NCBI GenBank assembly: GCA_905233965.1
Contig: CAJOFG010000007.1
Span: 1-12,813, forward strand
Origin: an uncultured Selenomonadaceae bacterium
GTDB taxonomy: Bacteria; Bacillota; Negativicutes; Selenomonadales; Selenomonadaceae
Direction of reading: 5' to 3'
Length of the DNA stretch: 12,813 nucleotides
Shown piece after piece: positions 1 to 6,569 of this stretch (position 1 is the stretch's first letter; each line of letters starts with the position of its first letter). The notes below the pieces were generated by a model, which saw only the letters and a program-made list of their open reading frames with translations, was not told the DNA's origin and ran no database searches. The position numbers and the translations under genes are program-made.

Positions 1-282
1 CAGATATTTAATTTCCGGCTTTTCCGTAACGAAATTCACAGACAGACTGTCCGTAACCGTGATCGGAGCAAAGGAAGATGCAAAAGTCGGTTGAATTACG
101 GTTTCATAATTTTTGTCGTAACAAAATTGAATGTGAATTTCCCGGAGAAATAAAAGTTTGCCGGGATCGTCCGCGACGAATAAAGGTTTTTTAAAACCCA
201 TGTCCATGCAAAATTGCGGCACGGTGTACCCGGCGTAAAAACAATCCCGGATTTGAATCAAAAAAACTTCGTCTTGTGTCAT
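1..282 (-). CDS. Unrecognised protein, N-terminal 94 residues (runs off the left edge)
   Basis: An open frame begins with ATG at 282 and stays open to base 1, so at least 94 residues are encoded and the end lies outside the window. The start is supported by an AGGA about 7 nt upstream, and it lies 3 nt after the stop of the cytosine-methyltransferase remnant. The protein begins MTQDEVFLIQIRDCFYAG and continues with a mixed, soluble-looking composition. It has several Cys and aromatic residues, no signal peptide and no membrane segment. I do not recognise a family. Because it is the next cistron after the restriction-modification scar, it may be an original downstream neighbour of the polyamine genes or a further imported gene. 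Codon use resembles the rest of the window. Confidence 0.6.
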   Translation of the reverse strand, partial: MTQDEVFLIQIRDCFYAGYTVPQFCMDMGFKKPLFVADDPGKLLFLREIHIQFCYDKNYETVIQPTFASSFAPITVTDSLSVNFVTEKPEIKYL

Positions 283-285
283 TTT

Positions 286-567
286 TCATTCCTGACGCAG
301 TTGCAAGCAATTTTTTATCGCAACCGCAATTTCATAAGCAAGCGGAACGGGAACGGCGTTTCCAATCATTTTGTAAGCGTCGTCGGTGTTCGAGTAGATG
401 AATTTGAACTCGTCCGGAAATCCCTGAATCCTGGCAATTTCTCTTATCGTCATTCGCCGGTACAAATATTCTTTGCCCTCAACGAAACGGCGATCATCTT
501 TGCCGAAGAAAACCATTTTCGGAGCTTGAGGATGCAACTGACAATGACGACCGGACGCTTGCACGGT
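286..567 (-). pseudogene. C-terminal remnant of a DNA (cytosine-5) methyltransferase
   Basis: About 93 residues match only the end of a C5-cytosine DNA methyltransferase. They run from [18 protein letters not shown], through motif IX ([16 protein letters not shown]), to motif X ([19 protein letters not shown]). The SAM-binding motif I, the catalytic Pro-Cys loop (motif IV) and the ENV motif are all absent. Family members are normally 300 residues or more, so this piece cannot methylate DNA. It is joined in frame at about 562-570 to the front of a PLP-decarboxylase remnant. An open frame therefore runs across the junction from 651 to 286 (the nearest alternative start is GTG at 597), but no domain is complete. 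It is best read as debris of an earlier restriction-modification system. Confidence 0.8.
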
Positions 568-796
568 GCCGGCTCCCTCGTCGGCAAGAATTTTCACGAT
601 GTGCGGATTGGGCGTTGCTTTAACTGCAAAATGTTCACGAAAATCCGGAGCTCAAGAAAAAGTTTCTTGAAGTCGGTTCAAGTTGTTTTTAATTTCCCGC
701 TCGTCGTAAATGTGGAACGGCGTGGGAAATTTTTTTATGACCTCGCGCAATGCTGAGCGGAAAAGTTTTAGGGGAATAAATTTTTTCGTTACTCAT
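565..796 (-). pseudogene. N-terminal remnant of a LysA/NspC-type PLP-dependent decarboxylase
   Basis: Reading from ATG at 796 (with AAGGAG about 9 nt upstream), the first codons give MSNEKI. If one A is removed from the six-A run, the frame becomes MSNEKFIPLKLFRSAL and continues into FPTPFHIYDE, then [19 protein letters not shown] and ADEGAGT. This is the start of diaminopimelate-decarboxylase-like fold-III enzymes; the Lys in FAVKATPNP is the residue that binds PLP in this family. A TGA at 652-654 sits where the family has Trp (FSW, TGG expected). The fragment stops at about residue 75 of a roughly 400-residue enzyme, where it joins the cytosine-methyltransferase tail. It therefore carries a frameshift, a nonsense codon and a truncation. 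Its likely original role was to decarboxylate the product of the synthase at 2484-3686. Confidence 0.75.
779..796 (-). repeat. 18-bp direct repeat, copy 2 (start of decarboxylase remnant)
   Basis: The plus-strand sequence AATTTTTTCGTTACTCAT is identical to 2440-2457. In both places it encodes the start codon and first codons (MSNEKI) read on the minus strand. The identity ends at both edges. The two copies lie on either side of the methyltransferase-endonuclease unit. Confidence 0.9.
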
Positions 797-821
797 TGAA
801 TCAGTCTCCTTGAAAATTTTT

Positions 822-1688
822 TTAAATAAACTCATTCTGTTTGAAAATTTCAAGAAATATTCCGTTCTCCAAATCGTGAATATTATACAATGTCGGGAGG
901 ATTAAGAAAGTTTCTTTCAAATTTCTTTTTGCTTTTTTCCATCCTTCTCCATCGGTTATCCACACGAAAGTAAAATTTTTTATGGCGGCAGATTCTTCCG
1001 CAATCATCTTATAACTTCTCGCAGTTTCGTTTAATTTTGAACCGCCGTCTGTATAAAAATTTGTTTCGATGGCAAAAAGATTGTCAGATGTTTTTACTAC
1101 AAAATCCCATCTCTTTGTAGAAGTTCCTTTTGAAGAAATTGGTGACAGATCATAACCCCATCTTTTTTCAATATCATCAAGATACATTTCCTGATAATAG
1201 CTGAATCCGGATTTTTCAAGGAAAAATTTGACTATATCCTCCATTTGATGTCCGCCACGATTTTTTCTTGCATTAGAATCCAAACCTACTTCCACACCGG
1301 TCAAATAATCGTAAACGGAATTTATACAATGATTTTCAAGCAAATCGAACAAACCGGTTTGTCTCATAAAATATTTGTACTGTTTTATGGATTGAAAAGG
1401 TTTGTCAAATTTATATTCTGTTTCTCCAAATTCGTCACGACAAAAAATTTCATTATTGCGAACTGCCAAAAGTAAAGGAACAACCTTCAAACATTCGGGA
1501 TATTGTGTCAAAATATTTTCAAACTCTTTTTCAATGTCCTTTGACCCTACGAGAGAATTGAGGATATGAATTTGTACTTTGAGTTTATCGACGTTACGGT
1601 AAACTTTTTCAAAATCAGTGTAGTATCTGTAACCGTTTATTGATTTCTTGAAAGTCAAAAACCAATTTTCAAAAGAACGATTGTTCAT
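822..1688 (-). CDS. Type II restriction endonuclease, DpnII/MboI family (GATC)
   Basis: This 288-residue protein matches the DpnII-family endonucleases, which cut unmethylated GATC sites in double-stranded DNA. The family hallmark lies in the second half. KRWDFVVKT places Asp195, then LFAIETNFY gives Glu208 with the characteristic ETN, and GGSKLNETARSY follows at 215-226. This is the PD-(D/E)XK-like core, with E-T-N at the position where many nucleases have ExK. Length agrees with the family (about 290). The ATG at 1688 lies 20 nt inside the end of the methyltransferase gene, so translation is probably coupled to it and the toxin follows its antidote. No frameshift or truncation is visible. 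Low-GC codon choices (many AAA, TTT, ATT) stand out slightly against the neighbouring CCG/GAA-rich genes and fit horizontal acquisition. Confidence 0.93.
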   Translation of the reverse strand: MNNRSFENWFLTFKKSINGYRYYTDFEKVYRNVDKLKVQIHILNSLVGSKDIEKEFENILTQYPECLKVVPLLLAVRNNEIFCRDEFGETEYKFDKPFQSIKQYKYFMRQTGLFDLLENHCINSVYDYLTGVEVGLDSNARKNRGGHQMEDIVKFFLEKSGFSYYQEMYLDDIEKRWGYDLSPISSKGTSTKRWDFVVKTSDNLFAIETNFYTDGGSKLNETARSYKMIAEESAAIKNFTFVWITDGEGWKKAKRNLKETFLILPTLYNIHDLENGIFLEIFKQNEFI

Positions 1689-2457
1689 CTGTGTGTATCA
1701 ACCTTTCTTTGGACAATTCGATAAATTCGGGATTATTGTCAATGCCTATGTATCTCCTGTTTAATAATTTGCAAGCAACTCCCGTTGTAGATGAGCCGCA
1801 GAAAGGATCGAGTACCAGATCATCTTCACGAGTTGATGCAAGCAAAATTCTCTTTAACAGGTAAAGCGGTTTTTGTGTAGGATGCTTTCCGTGAGTTTTT
1901 TCCTTTTGACTTGTTAAATTTCCACTCCAAACATCTTTCATCTGTTTACCGTTATTTATCTCTCTCATTAAATCGTAGTTAAAGAAATGTCGAGCCGATT
2001 TGTCATTTTTTTTTGCCCACAAAATTGTTTCTGTGCTGTGGGTAAAATATCTGCAGGATAAATTGGGAGGAGGATTGTTTTTTTGCCATGTGATATTATT
2101 CATGATTTTAAAACCTTCCTGTTCAAGTGCCATACCTACAGAGTAAATGTTATGTAAAGTGCCGCTAATCCAAATTGTTCCTGATTTTTTCAAAATCCGT
2201 TTCGTCAAACGAATCCATTTTCTGTTAAATTCGTGTTTTTCTTCAAGTGACAAAAATTTATCCCAATCTCCCTTATTTACGGAAACTTTTTTTCCTCCGC
2301 TGCATGAAAAACCGTTGTCGGATAAAAAGTAAGGGGGATCGGCAAAAATCATATCGACATATTCGTCCGGAAATTTGTTTAACAGTTCAAATGAATCGGC
2401 AAGGAACAAAGCCGAATTTTCATCTTTAAAATAAGTTTTAATTTTTTCGTTACTCAT
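1669..2457 (-). CDS. DNA adenine-N6 methyltransferase, DpnA-like (beta class)
   Basis: The protein has 262 residues from the ATG at 2457. The TTG one codon earlier is unlikely to be the start. The catalytic motif IV DPPY is at residues 40-43, in MIFADPPYFLSDNGF. The SAM-binding motif I comes late, DPFCGSSTTG at about 217-226, which is the beta-class order. The stretches VNKGDWDKF, HNIYSVGMALEQEGFKI and LSCRYFTHSTETILWAKKN are typical of the second methyltransferase (DpnA) of DpnII systems, which methylates GATC, including on single strands. It overlaps the endonuclease gene by 20 nt. The usual partner, the alpha-class Dam-like DpnM, is not present. The ribosome site is weak; a seven-codon open frame starting at 2473 overlaps the start and might provide coupling. 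The first codons are identical in DNA to those of the decarboxylase remnant. Confidence 0.93.
   Translation of the reverse strand: MSNEKIKTYFKDENSALFLADSFELLNKFPDEYVDMIFADPPYFLSDNGFSCSGGKKVSVNKGDWDKFLSLEEKHEFNRKWIRLTKRILKKSGTIWISGTLHNIYSVGMALEQEGFKIMNNITWQKNNPPPNLSCRYFTHSTETILWAKKNDKSARHFFNYDLMREINNGKQMKDVWSGNLTSQKEKTHGKHPTQKPLYLLKRILLASTREDDLVLDPFCGSSTTGVACKLLNRRYIGIDNNPEFIELSKERLIHTDEQSFF
2440..2457 (-). repeat. 18-bp direct repeat, copy 1 (start of methyltransferase)
   Basis: The plus-strand sequence AATTTTTTCGTTACTCAT is identical to 779-796. Here the six-A run (read on the minus strand) is in frame for the methyltransferase, whereas in the other copy the same run throws the decarboxylase out of frame. 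Confidence 0.9.
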
Positions 2458-2473
2458 CAAATTGTAAACCCAT
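2450..2473 (-). other. Seven-codon leader open frame overlapping the methyltransferase start
   Basis: ATG at 2473 opens MGLQFDE and stops at TAA 2450-2452, so its end overlaps the methyltransferase start (ATGAGTAA). An AAGGCGG-like ribosome site lies just upstream, whereas the methyltransferase itself has no clear one. It may couple translation or may be chance; I infer function only weakly. Confidence 0.25.
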
Positions 2474-2483
2474 ATTTGCCGCC

Positions 2484-3686
2484 TTAATCGACCGGAACCG
2501 GCGAAAAATCTTCGCTGACCGGCAAACCGAATTTATTCAGCGCATCGATAAACGGATCCGGATTAAATTCTTCGACGTTGCGAACGCCTTTTAAATCCCA
2601 TTTGTTTTCGATTGAGAGAGCGGCACCTATCATCGCGGGGACTCCGGTCGTGTAAGCCACAGCCTGCGAACCGACTTCTTTAAAACATTCCCGGTGATCG
2701 CAGACGTTGTAAATGTAATAATTCTTTTCCCTGCCGTCCTTAACGCCGGAAATTACGCAACCGATATTCGTTTTCCCGACGGTGCGCGAACCCAAAGTTG
2801 CCGGGTCCGGCAAAACGGCTTTCAAAAATTGAAGCGGAACAATTTTTTGTCCTTGAAAATCTATCGGCTTAATCGAAGTCATGCCGACGTTCTCCAAACA
2901 TTTTAAATGCGTCAGATAACTTTTGCCGAACGTCATGAAAAACCGGATTCTCTTCACGCCGGGAATATTTTTTGCCAGCGATTCAATTTCTTCGTGGTGA
3001 AGAAGATACATTTCGCGCTTGCCGACTTCCGGAAAGTCGTAAGATTTTTTTATCTCCATAGGCTCGGTTTCAATCGTCTTGCCGTTTTCAAAATAACTTC
3101 CTTTAGCGGTAATTTCGCGAATGTTTATTTCAGGATTAAAATTTGTCGCGAAGGGGTAACCGTGATCTCCGCCGTTGCAATCCAAAATGTCAATCGTGGT
3201 TATTTTGTCGAAGTGATGTTTCAGCGCGTAGGCAACAAAAATTCCGGACACTCCCGGATCAAAGCCGCAACCCAAAATTCCGGTAATGCCGGCTTTTTTA
3301 AATTTTTCGTCATACGCCCATTGCTGTTTGTACTCAAATTTTGCCGAATCCTCCGATTCGTAATTCGCCGTGTCGAGATAATTTGTCCGTGTCTGCAAAC
3401 ACGCTTCCATAATTTTTAAATCGTGGTAAGGCAGTGCAAGATTCATCACGATGTCCGGTTTAAATTTTTCGATAAGGTAAATCAATTCGACGACGTTGTT
3501 TGCATCAACTTTTGCGGTTGAAATTTTTGAAGAACTCTTTCCGTCCAATTTCGATTTCAACGCGTCGCATTTTTCGACCGTGCGACTTGCGATACAAATT
3601 TCTTCAAAAACTCCGGAATTTTCGACGCATTTGTGAGCGGCAACTCCGGCCACTCCTCCGCAACCGATGATTAAAGCTTTTCCCAT
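2484..3686 (-). CDS. Carboxynorspermidine/carboxyspermidine synthase (saccharopine dehydrogenase family)
   Basis: This 400-residue cytosolic enzyme has an N-terminal Rossmann fold with the nucleotide motif IIGCGGVAGVAAHKC at residues 6-20. Family signatures follow: YLDTANYE at 103-110, GCGFDPGVSG at 139-148 and a late QAVAYTTGVPAM. Family members join aspartate semialdehyde to diaminopropane or putrescine with NADPH, the step before a PLP-dependent decarboxylase makes norspermidine or spermidine. Length is normal. The ATG at 3686 follows a strong GGGGGAGG with 7-nt spacing, and a good promoter lies just upstream. The expected decarboxylase partner survives only as a remnant at 565-796, so the pathway looks broken here unless another copy exists elsewhere. 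A true saccharopine dehydrogenase is a less likely reading. Confidence 0.88.
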   Translation of the reverse strand: MGKALIIGCGGVAGVAAHKCVENSGVFEEICIASRTVEKCDALKSKLDGKSSSKISTAKVDANNVVELIYLIEKFKPDIVMNLALPYHDLKIMEACLQTRTNYLDTANYESEDSAKFEYKQQWAYDEKFKKAGITGILGCGFDPGVSGIFVAYALKHHFDKITTIDILDCNGGDHGYPFATNFNPEINIREITAKGSYFENGKTIETEPMEIKKSYDFPEVGKREMYLLHHEEIESLAKNIPGVKRIRFFMTFGKSYLTHLKCLENVGMTSIKPIDFQGQKIVPLQFLKAVLPDPATLGSRTVGKTNIGCVISGVKDGREKNYYIYNVCDHRECFKEVGSQAVAYTTGVPAMIGAALSIENKWDLKGVRNVEEFNPDPFIDALNKFGLPVSEDFSPVPVD

Positions 3687-3725
3687 TTTTCAACCTCCCC
3701 CGAAAAAAATTTTTTTCTTTGCGCT

Positions 3726-3754
3726 ATCGTAACACAGCAAAGCTTTTTTTTCAA
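3726..3754 (-). promoter_or_regulatory. Housekeeping (sigma-70 type) promoter for the polyamine synthase
   Basis: On the minus strand TTGAAA (3749-3754) is followed by a 17-nt spacer and TACGAT (3726-3731). TG one base before the -10 box makes it an extended -10. Transcription would start about 30 nt before the ATG at 3686, leaving room for the GGGGGAGG ribosome site. Confidence 0.65.
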
Positions 3755-3792
3755 ATTTAATTCCGGTTCCGGCGACGTTCGCGAAAAAAATT

Positions 3793-3819
3793 TAATCGCT
3801 TTATTAAAAATGCCGATAA
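3793..3819 (+). promoter_or_regulatory. Sigma-28 (FliA/SigD)-like promoter for fliK-flgD
   Basis: GCCGATAA at 3812-3819 equals the canonical -10 element of flagellar sigma-28 promoters. TAAT at 3793-3796 stands 15 nt upstream, close to the TAAA of the -35. The predicted start, near 3826, would give a very short leader holding the GGAGAGG ribosome site at 3831-3837. The -35 match is imperfect. Confidence 0.5.
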
Positions 3820-3843
3820 ACTTCAAGAGAGGAGAGGCGAACA

Positions 3844-5628
3844 ATGGCAAATGCAACAAATTTGATGTCAATAGGTCAAGTCGGTTCGGCTTCAACCGGA
3901 TCGCGTTCAAAACTCGGTGCGCAATATTCCGCAAGCAAAATGAGCAAACAAAATTCAAAAAGCGATTTCGGCGCACATCTCGACAAAGCAAATGAACGCA
4001 ACAATCCGGCTCCGCAAGACAAAAAAGAAATTAAGCCCGAAGAAAAAAATTCGGAGCAAGTCAAACCGGAAACCGAAAATACCGACGCAACCGAAAAAAC
4101 ATCTTCTCAGGGAAAGAGCAATGAACCGCAGGATGCGCCTCAAAACAAAAACGAAAAAACAAATTCAAACGAAACTCCGGAAAATCTTCGCGATGCCGGC
4201 GAAAAGTCCGGCGAAGTTTCAACACTCGCGGACGTTTCATATTTGTTTGCCGCCGGACCGGAAACTCTTTTGGCAACTCAAGTTGCTCCGCAAACCGACG
4301 GCGAATCAAATTTGATGACGATTATTCCGCAAAAAACCGATGAAAATTCCCGCAATATGCTCGACTTGCTCGGCGGAAAAACTTGGCAAAATTCCGACGT
4401 GGAACTCAGCATACAACCGGAAGGAATGAAAATCGAAGAACAACCGGATTTAAATTTGACTCCGCAGGAACTCAAACAAGTTTTGAATCAAATTCCGGCG
4501 CAAAATCAAAACCAAATTCAAACGCAACCGGAATTGACGCAAAATCAAAATCCCGTTCAGCCGGAAGTGCAAATGAATCCGGAGCTTAATCAAATTCAAA
4601 CGCAAGCACAACCGGAATTGACGCAAACTCAAAACCCGGTTCAAACGCAAGTGCAACCGGAATTGACGACGCAAAACCAAAATCCGATGCAACAGGTTCA
4701 GCCGGAATTGCCGGCACAAAATCAACCGCAACCGGAATTGACACAAAACCAAAATCAAATTCCGCAACAAGTTCAACCGGAGTTGACGACGCAAAACCAA
4801 AACCCGATTCAAACGCAATCGCAACCGGCAACTCAACAACAACAATTCGGCGCGGAAATTCAACCGATTTTAAATTCCGAACAGGCGCCGGTTGACAATT
4901 CGCAAGTCACCCGGCAGAATATCTCGGAAGTTCTCGGCGTGAATGTTCAAGTCGAAGATAATCGCGGAGTCGTTCCGGAAATTGTCGTTCAACAAACGCC
5001 GCAACAATTTGAAAACGAAATGCGGAACGCCGGACAAGATTTGCCGGAGTTCGCGGAAAATGAAACGCAACAGCAAAATTCCGGCGCGGGCGAAAATTTC
5101 AATTCGCACCTTTCGCCGGTAAGTCAGACGACGCAAACGCAACAGCCCGGAGCCGTTCAAAATCCGGAGCCGATCGCCGCGCCGCGTGACGATTTCAATA
5201 TTCGCGGACAAATTGTCGAACAGGCAAGAATGATTCGCACGGCGGAAAATACCGAAATGGTTATCAACCTTCGCCCGGATCATCTCGGTGCGTTGACTCT
5301 CAGAATTTCCGTAAGTCAAAACGGAGCAATGACGGCAAGTTTCTACAGCGACAACGCGCAAGTCAGAACGATTATCGAAAATTCCCTCGTTCAACTCAAA
5401 CAGGAATTGGAGAACAACGGAATTAAAGTTGAGGACGTGGAAGTTTATGCCGGTTTGAGCGAAGACAGTTTGATGAACGGGCAAGGCGGACAAGCTTGGC
5501 AACAGAATCAACGCGGAGGAGGAAATAATCCCCGCCGGATAAATTTGGATTCGTTGAACGAAGAATTTGATGCCGCCGGTCCGGTCAATGAGGCACTCGT
5601 TGAGGACGGCGTGGACTACAAAGTTTGA
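3844..5628 (+). CDS. fliK: Flagellar hook-length control protein FliK
   Basis: This 594-residue secreted molecular ruler measures hook length and switches the flagellar export gate from hook to filament substrates. The C-terminal hook-length domain is at about residues 455-540, including MVINLRPDHLGALTLRISV and a helix ENSLVQLKQELENNGIKVE. The N-terminal part is low-complexity, Lys/Glu/Asn-rich and unstructured, as expected for a type III export substrate. The middle (about 217-330) is a Gln/Asn/Pro tandem repeat, separately listed. At 594 residues the protein is longer than the enteric FliK (around 400), largely because of this middle. The ATG at 3844 follows GGAGAGG with suitable spacing; flgD starts 21 nt after the stop, so the two form an operon. 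The assignment is firm from the C-terminal domain and from adjacent flgD. Confidence 0.9.
   Translation: MANATNLMSIGQVGSASTGSRSKLGAQYSASKMSKQNSKSDFGAHLDKANERNNPAPQDKKEIKPEEKNSEQVKPETENTDATEKTSSQGKSNEPQDAPQNKNEKTNSNETPENLRDAGEKSGEVSTLADVSYLFAAGPETLLATQVAPQTDGESNLMTIIPQKTDENSRNMLDLLGGKTWQNSDVELSIQPEGMKIEEQPDLNLTPQELKQVLNQIPAQNQNQIQTQPELTQNQNPVQPEVQMNPELNQIQTQAQPELTQTQNPVQTQVQPELTTQNQNPMQQVQPELPAQNQPQPELTQNQNQIPQQVQPELTTQNQNPIQTQSQPATQQQQFGAEIQPILNSEQAPVDNSQVTRQNISEVLGVNVQVEDNRGVVPEIVVQQTPQQFENEMRNAGQDLPEFAENETQQQNSGAGENFNSHLSPVSQTTQTQQPGAVQNPEPIAAPRDDFNIRGQIVEQARMIRTAENTEMVINLRPDHLGALTLRISVSQNGAMTASFYSDNAQVRTIIENSLVQLKQELENNGIKVEDVEVYAGLSEDSLMNGQGGQAWQQNQRGGGNNPRRINLDSLNEEFDAAGPVNEALVEDGVDYKV
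4495..4830 (+). repeat. Gln/Asn/Pro-rich tandem repeats inside fliK
   Basis: Imperfect copies of a module like QPELTQNQNP recur across about 110 residues, with DNA words such as CAACCGGAATTGAC and CAAAACCAAAATCC repeated. Unit spacing is irregular because copies are joined by QTQ or QIQ linkers. The near-identity of copies suggests slippage or unequal exchange. Confidence 0.8.
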
Positions 5629-5649
5629 TAAAATTCGGAGGTAGTTAAA

Positions 5650-6207
5650 ATGGCAAATGCACTCAACACCATAACGGTTGACGGCGTAACTTACGATGCC
5701 GCCGCCTACGCGAAAACTCAAAATACAAATGCAACCGCGAAAAACGAACTCGGCAAAGATGCTTTCCTGCAACTTCTCGTGGCGCAACTTCAATATCAGG
5801 ATCCGCTTGAGCCGCAAGATAACAGCGATTTCGTCGCGGAGATGGCGCAATTCACTTCCGTCGAACAACTCAGCAACATGGCGGAGAACATGAAAAACAT
5901 GGAGAGCCTCATCACCAACATCGACACTTCCGTTTTGGTCGGACAACTCAGCGGAATGATCGGTAAATCGGTTGACTGGTCGCAAGCCGTCAGCGAATAC
6001 GACGAGCAGGGCAATTTGTTCAACTCCACAAAAGATTATACCGGCGTCATTACCGGCGTAACCGTTGCGGACGGTACGACGAAAGTTATCGCGACGACGA
6101 ATAAAGGCGAAATTCACGAAATTGAAATAGGCGACATCACCAATGTTTACGACTTGGAACAGACAGTCGAAAAACTTTCCGGCGGAGCGGCAACCGGCGA
6201 AGTTTAA
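5650..6207 (+). CDS. flgD: Flagellar hook-assembly scaffold FlgD
   Basis: This 185-residue protein is needed to polymerise the hook at the end of the growing rod. The N-terminal FlgD domain is clear: LGKDAFLQLLVAQLQYQDPLEPQDNS at about residues 35-60, then FVAEMAQFTSVEQLSNM. A short beta-rich segment follows (IGKSVDW, VITGVTVADG, IHEIEIGDI), resembling the Tudor-like part; a full FnIII-like domain seems to be missing, as in many short Firmicute FlgD proteins. The ATG at 5650 has a GGAGGT ribosome site 8 nt upstream. A terminator begins about 25 nt after the stop, so the operon ends here. The hook gene flgE, a common next gene, is not present. Confidence 0.93.
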   Translation: MANALNTITVDGVTYDAAAYAKTQNTNATAKNELGKDAFLQLLVAQLQYQDPLEPQDNSDFVAEMAQFTSVEQLSNMAENMKNMESLITNIDTSVLVGQLSGMIGKSVDWSQAVSEYDEQGNLFNSTKDYTGVITGVTVADGTTKVIATTNKGEIHEIEIGDITNVYDLEQTVEKLSGGAATGEV

Positions 6208-6230
6208 ACATTTTTTTGAAACGAATAAAA

Positions 6231-6272
6231 AAGCGGAGCACGACAAGTTTTTTGCCGATGCTCTTTTTTTTT
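6231..6272 (+). terminator. Intrinsic terminator after flgD
   Basis: GAGCA (6236-6240) pairs with TGCTC (6259-6263). An inner stem of CGACAA with TTGCCG (one mismatch) extends it, and nine T follow directly (6264-6272). An A-run precedes the stem. Confidence 0.75.
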
Positions 6273-6300
6273 GTCGAATAAAGATTTTTTTCCGGGAAAC

Positions 6301-6335
6301 AAAAAGACCCGGATTTTTTGGTTCCGAGTCTTTTT
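6301..6335 (-). terminator. Intrinsic terminator after the arginine-rich peptide genes
   Basis: AAAAAGACCCGGA (6301-6313) is complementary to TCCGAGTCTTTTT (6323-6335), a 13-bp stem. Its one irregular pair is C/A when read on plus but a G-U wobble in the minus-strand RNA, so it fits the minus direction better. A T-run (from the A-run at 6301-6305) follows the stem on the minus strand. It lies about 50 nt past the last peptide stop and may also back up the flgD terminator. Confidence 0.7.
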
Positions 6336-6385
6336 GTTTTTGCCGGAATGTTCCCGGCTTATTGCAAGGGGTGGGTCTTTTTTTT

Positions 6386-6526
6386 TCAGCGGTACATGAC
6401 GCTTATGCGACGTTGGCGACGAGGATATTTCGGGCGACGAACTACGATTATCATACGACCGCCGGAAACTTCGTTCATGTCCTCATCTTTTAATTCGACT
6501 TTTTTTAAATTTTTTTCGTTTGTCAT
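6386..6526 (-). CDS. Arginine-rich secreted peptide precursor 2, double-glycine leader
   Basis: This is a 46-codon gene. The ATG at 6526 follows GGGAGA with 8-nt spacing. The leader (residues 1-23) begins MTNEKNLKKV and ends ELKDEDMNEVSGG. Measured from the cut, it has Val at -4, Met at -7, Leu at -12 and Gly-Gly at -2/-1, which is the classic pattern recognised by C39 peptidase exporters. The predicted core (24-46) begins RMIIVVRRPKYP and ends RRISVMYR, with 8 Arg plus 1 Lys in 23 residues and no acidic residue. It is expected to be cut and exported by the C39 ABC transporter at 10075-12327. It is a tandem duplicate of the gene at 6570-6704, with a near-identical leader and a diverged core. 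A bacteriocin-like role is inferred; I recognise no described family for the core. Confidence 0.85.
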   Translation of the reverse strand: MTNEKNLKKVELKDEDMNEVSGGRMIIVVRRPKYPRRQRRISVMYR

Positions 6527-6543
6527 TTTTAATTTCTCCCTTT
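6456..6543 (-). repeat. Leader-and-ribosome-site repeat, copy 2
   Basis: This 88-nt stretch matches 6634-6721 at a fixed offset of 178 nt, with only three differences over the first 85 positions, all inside leader codons 8-10. It covers the ribosome site, the whole leader, Gly-Gly and the first core base triplets; similarity falls away in the cores. Confidence 0.9.
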
Positions 6544-6569
6544 AAGTTCGATTTTCATTAAATTTTTTC

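Noticed and set aside
214..756. 180-codon plus-strand frame
   Set aside because: It lies opposite the two gene remnants and has no recognisable domain; the minus-strand reading gives clear methyltransferase and decarboxylase motifs.
3671..3991. 106-codon minus-strand frame between the synthase and fliK
   Set aside because: It overlaps both the synthase promoter and the start of fliK, and has no family features.
4870..6246. 458-codon open frame on the minus strand across fliK and flgD
   Set aside because: It is antisense to two firmly recognised genes, has no family motifs, and its composition is what the GAA/CAA-rich sense codons give when read backwards.
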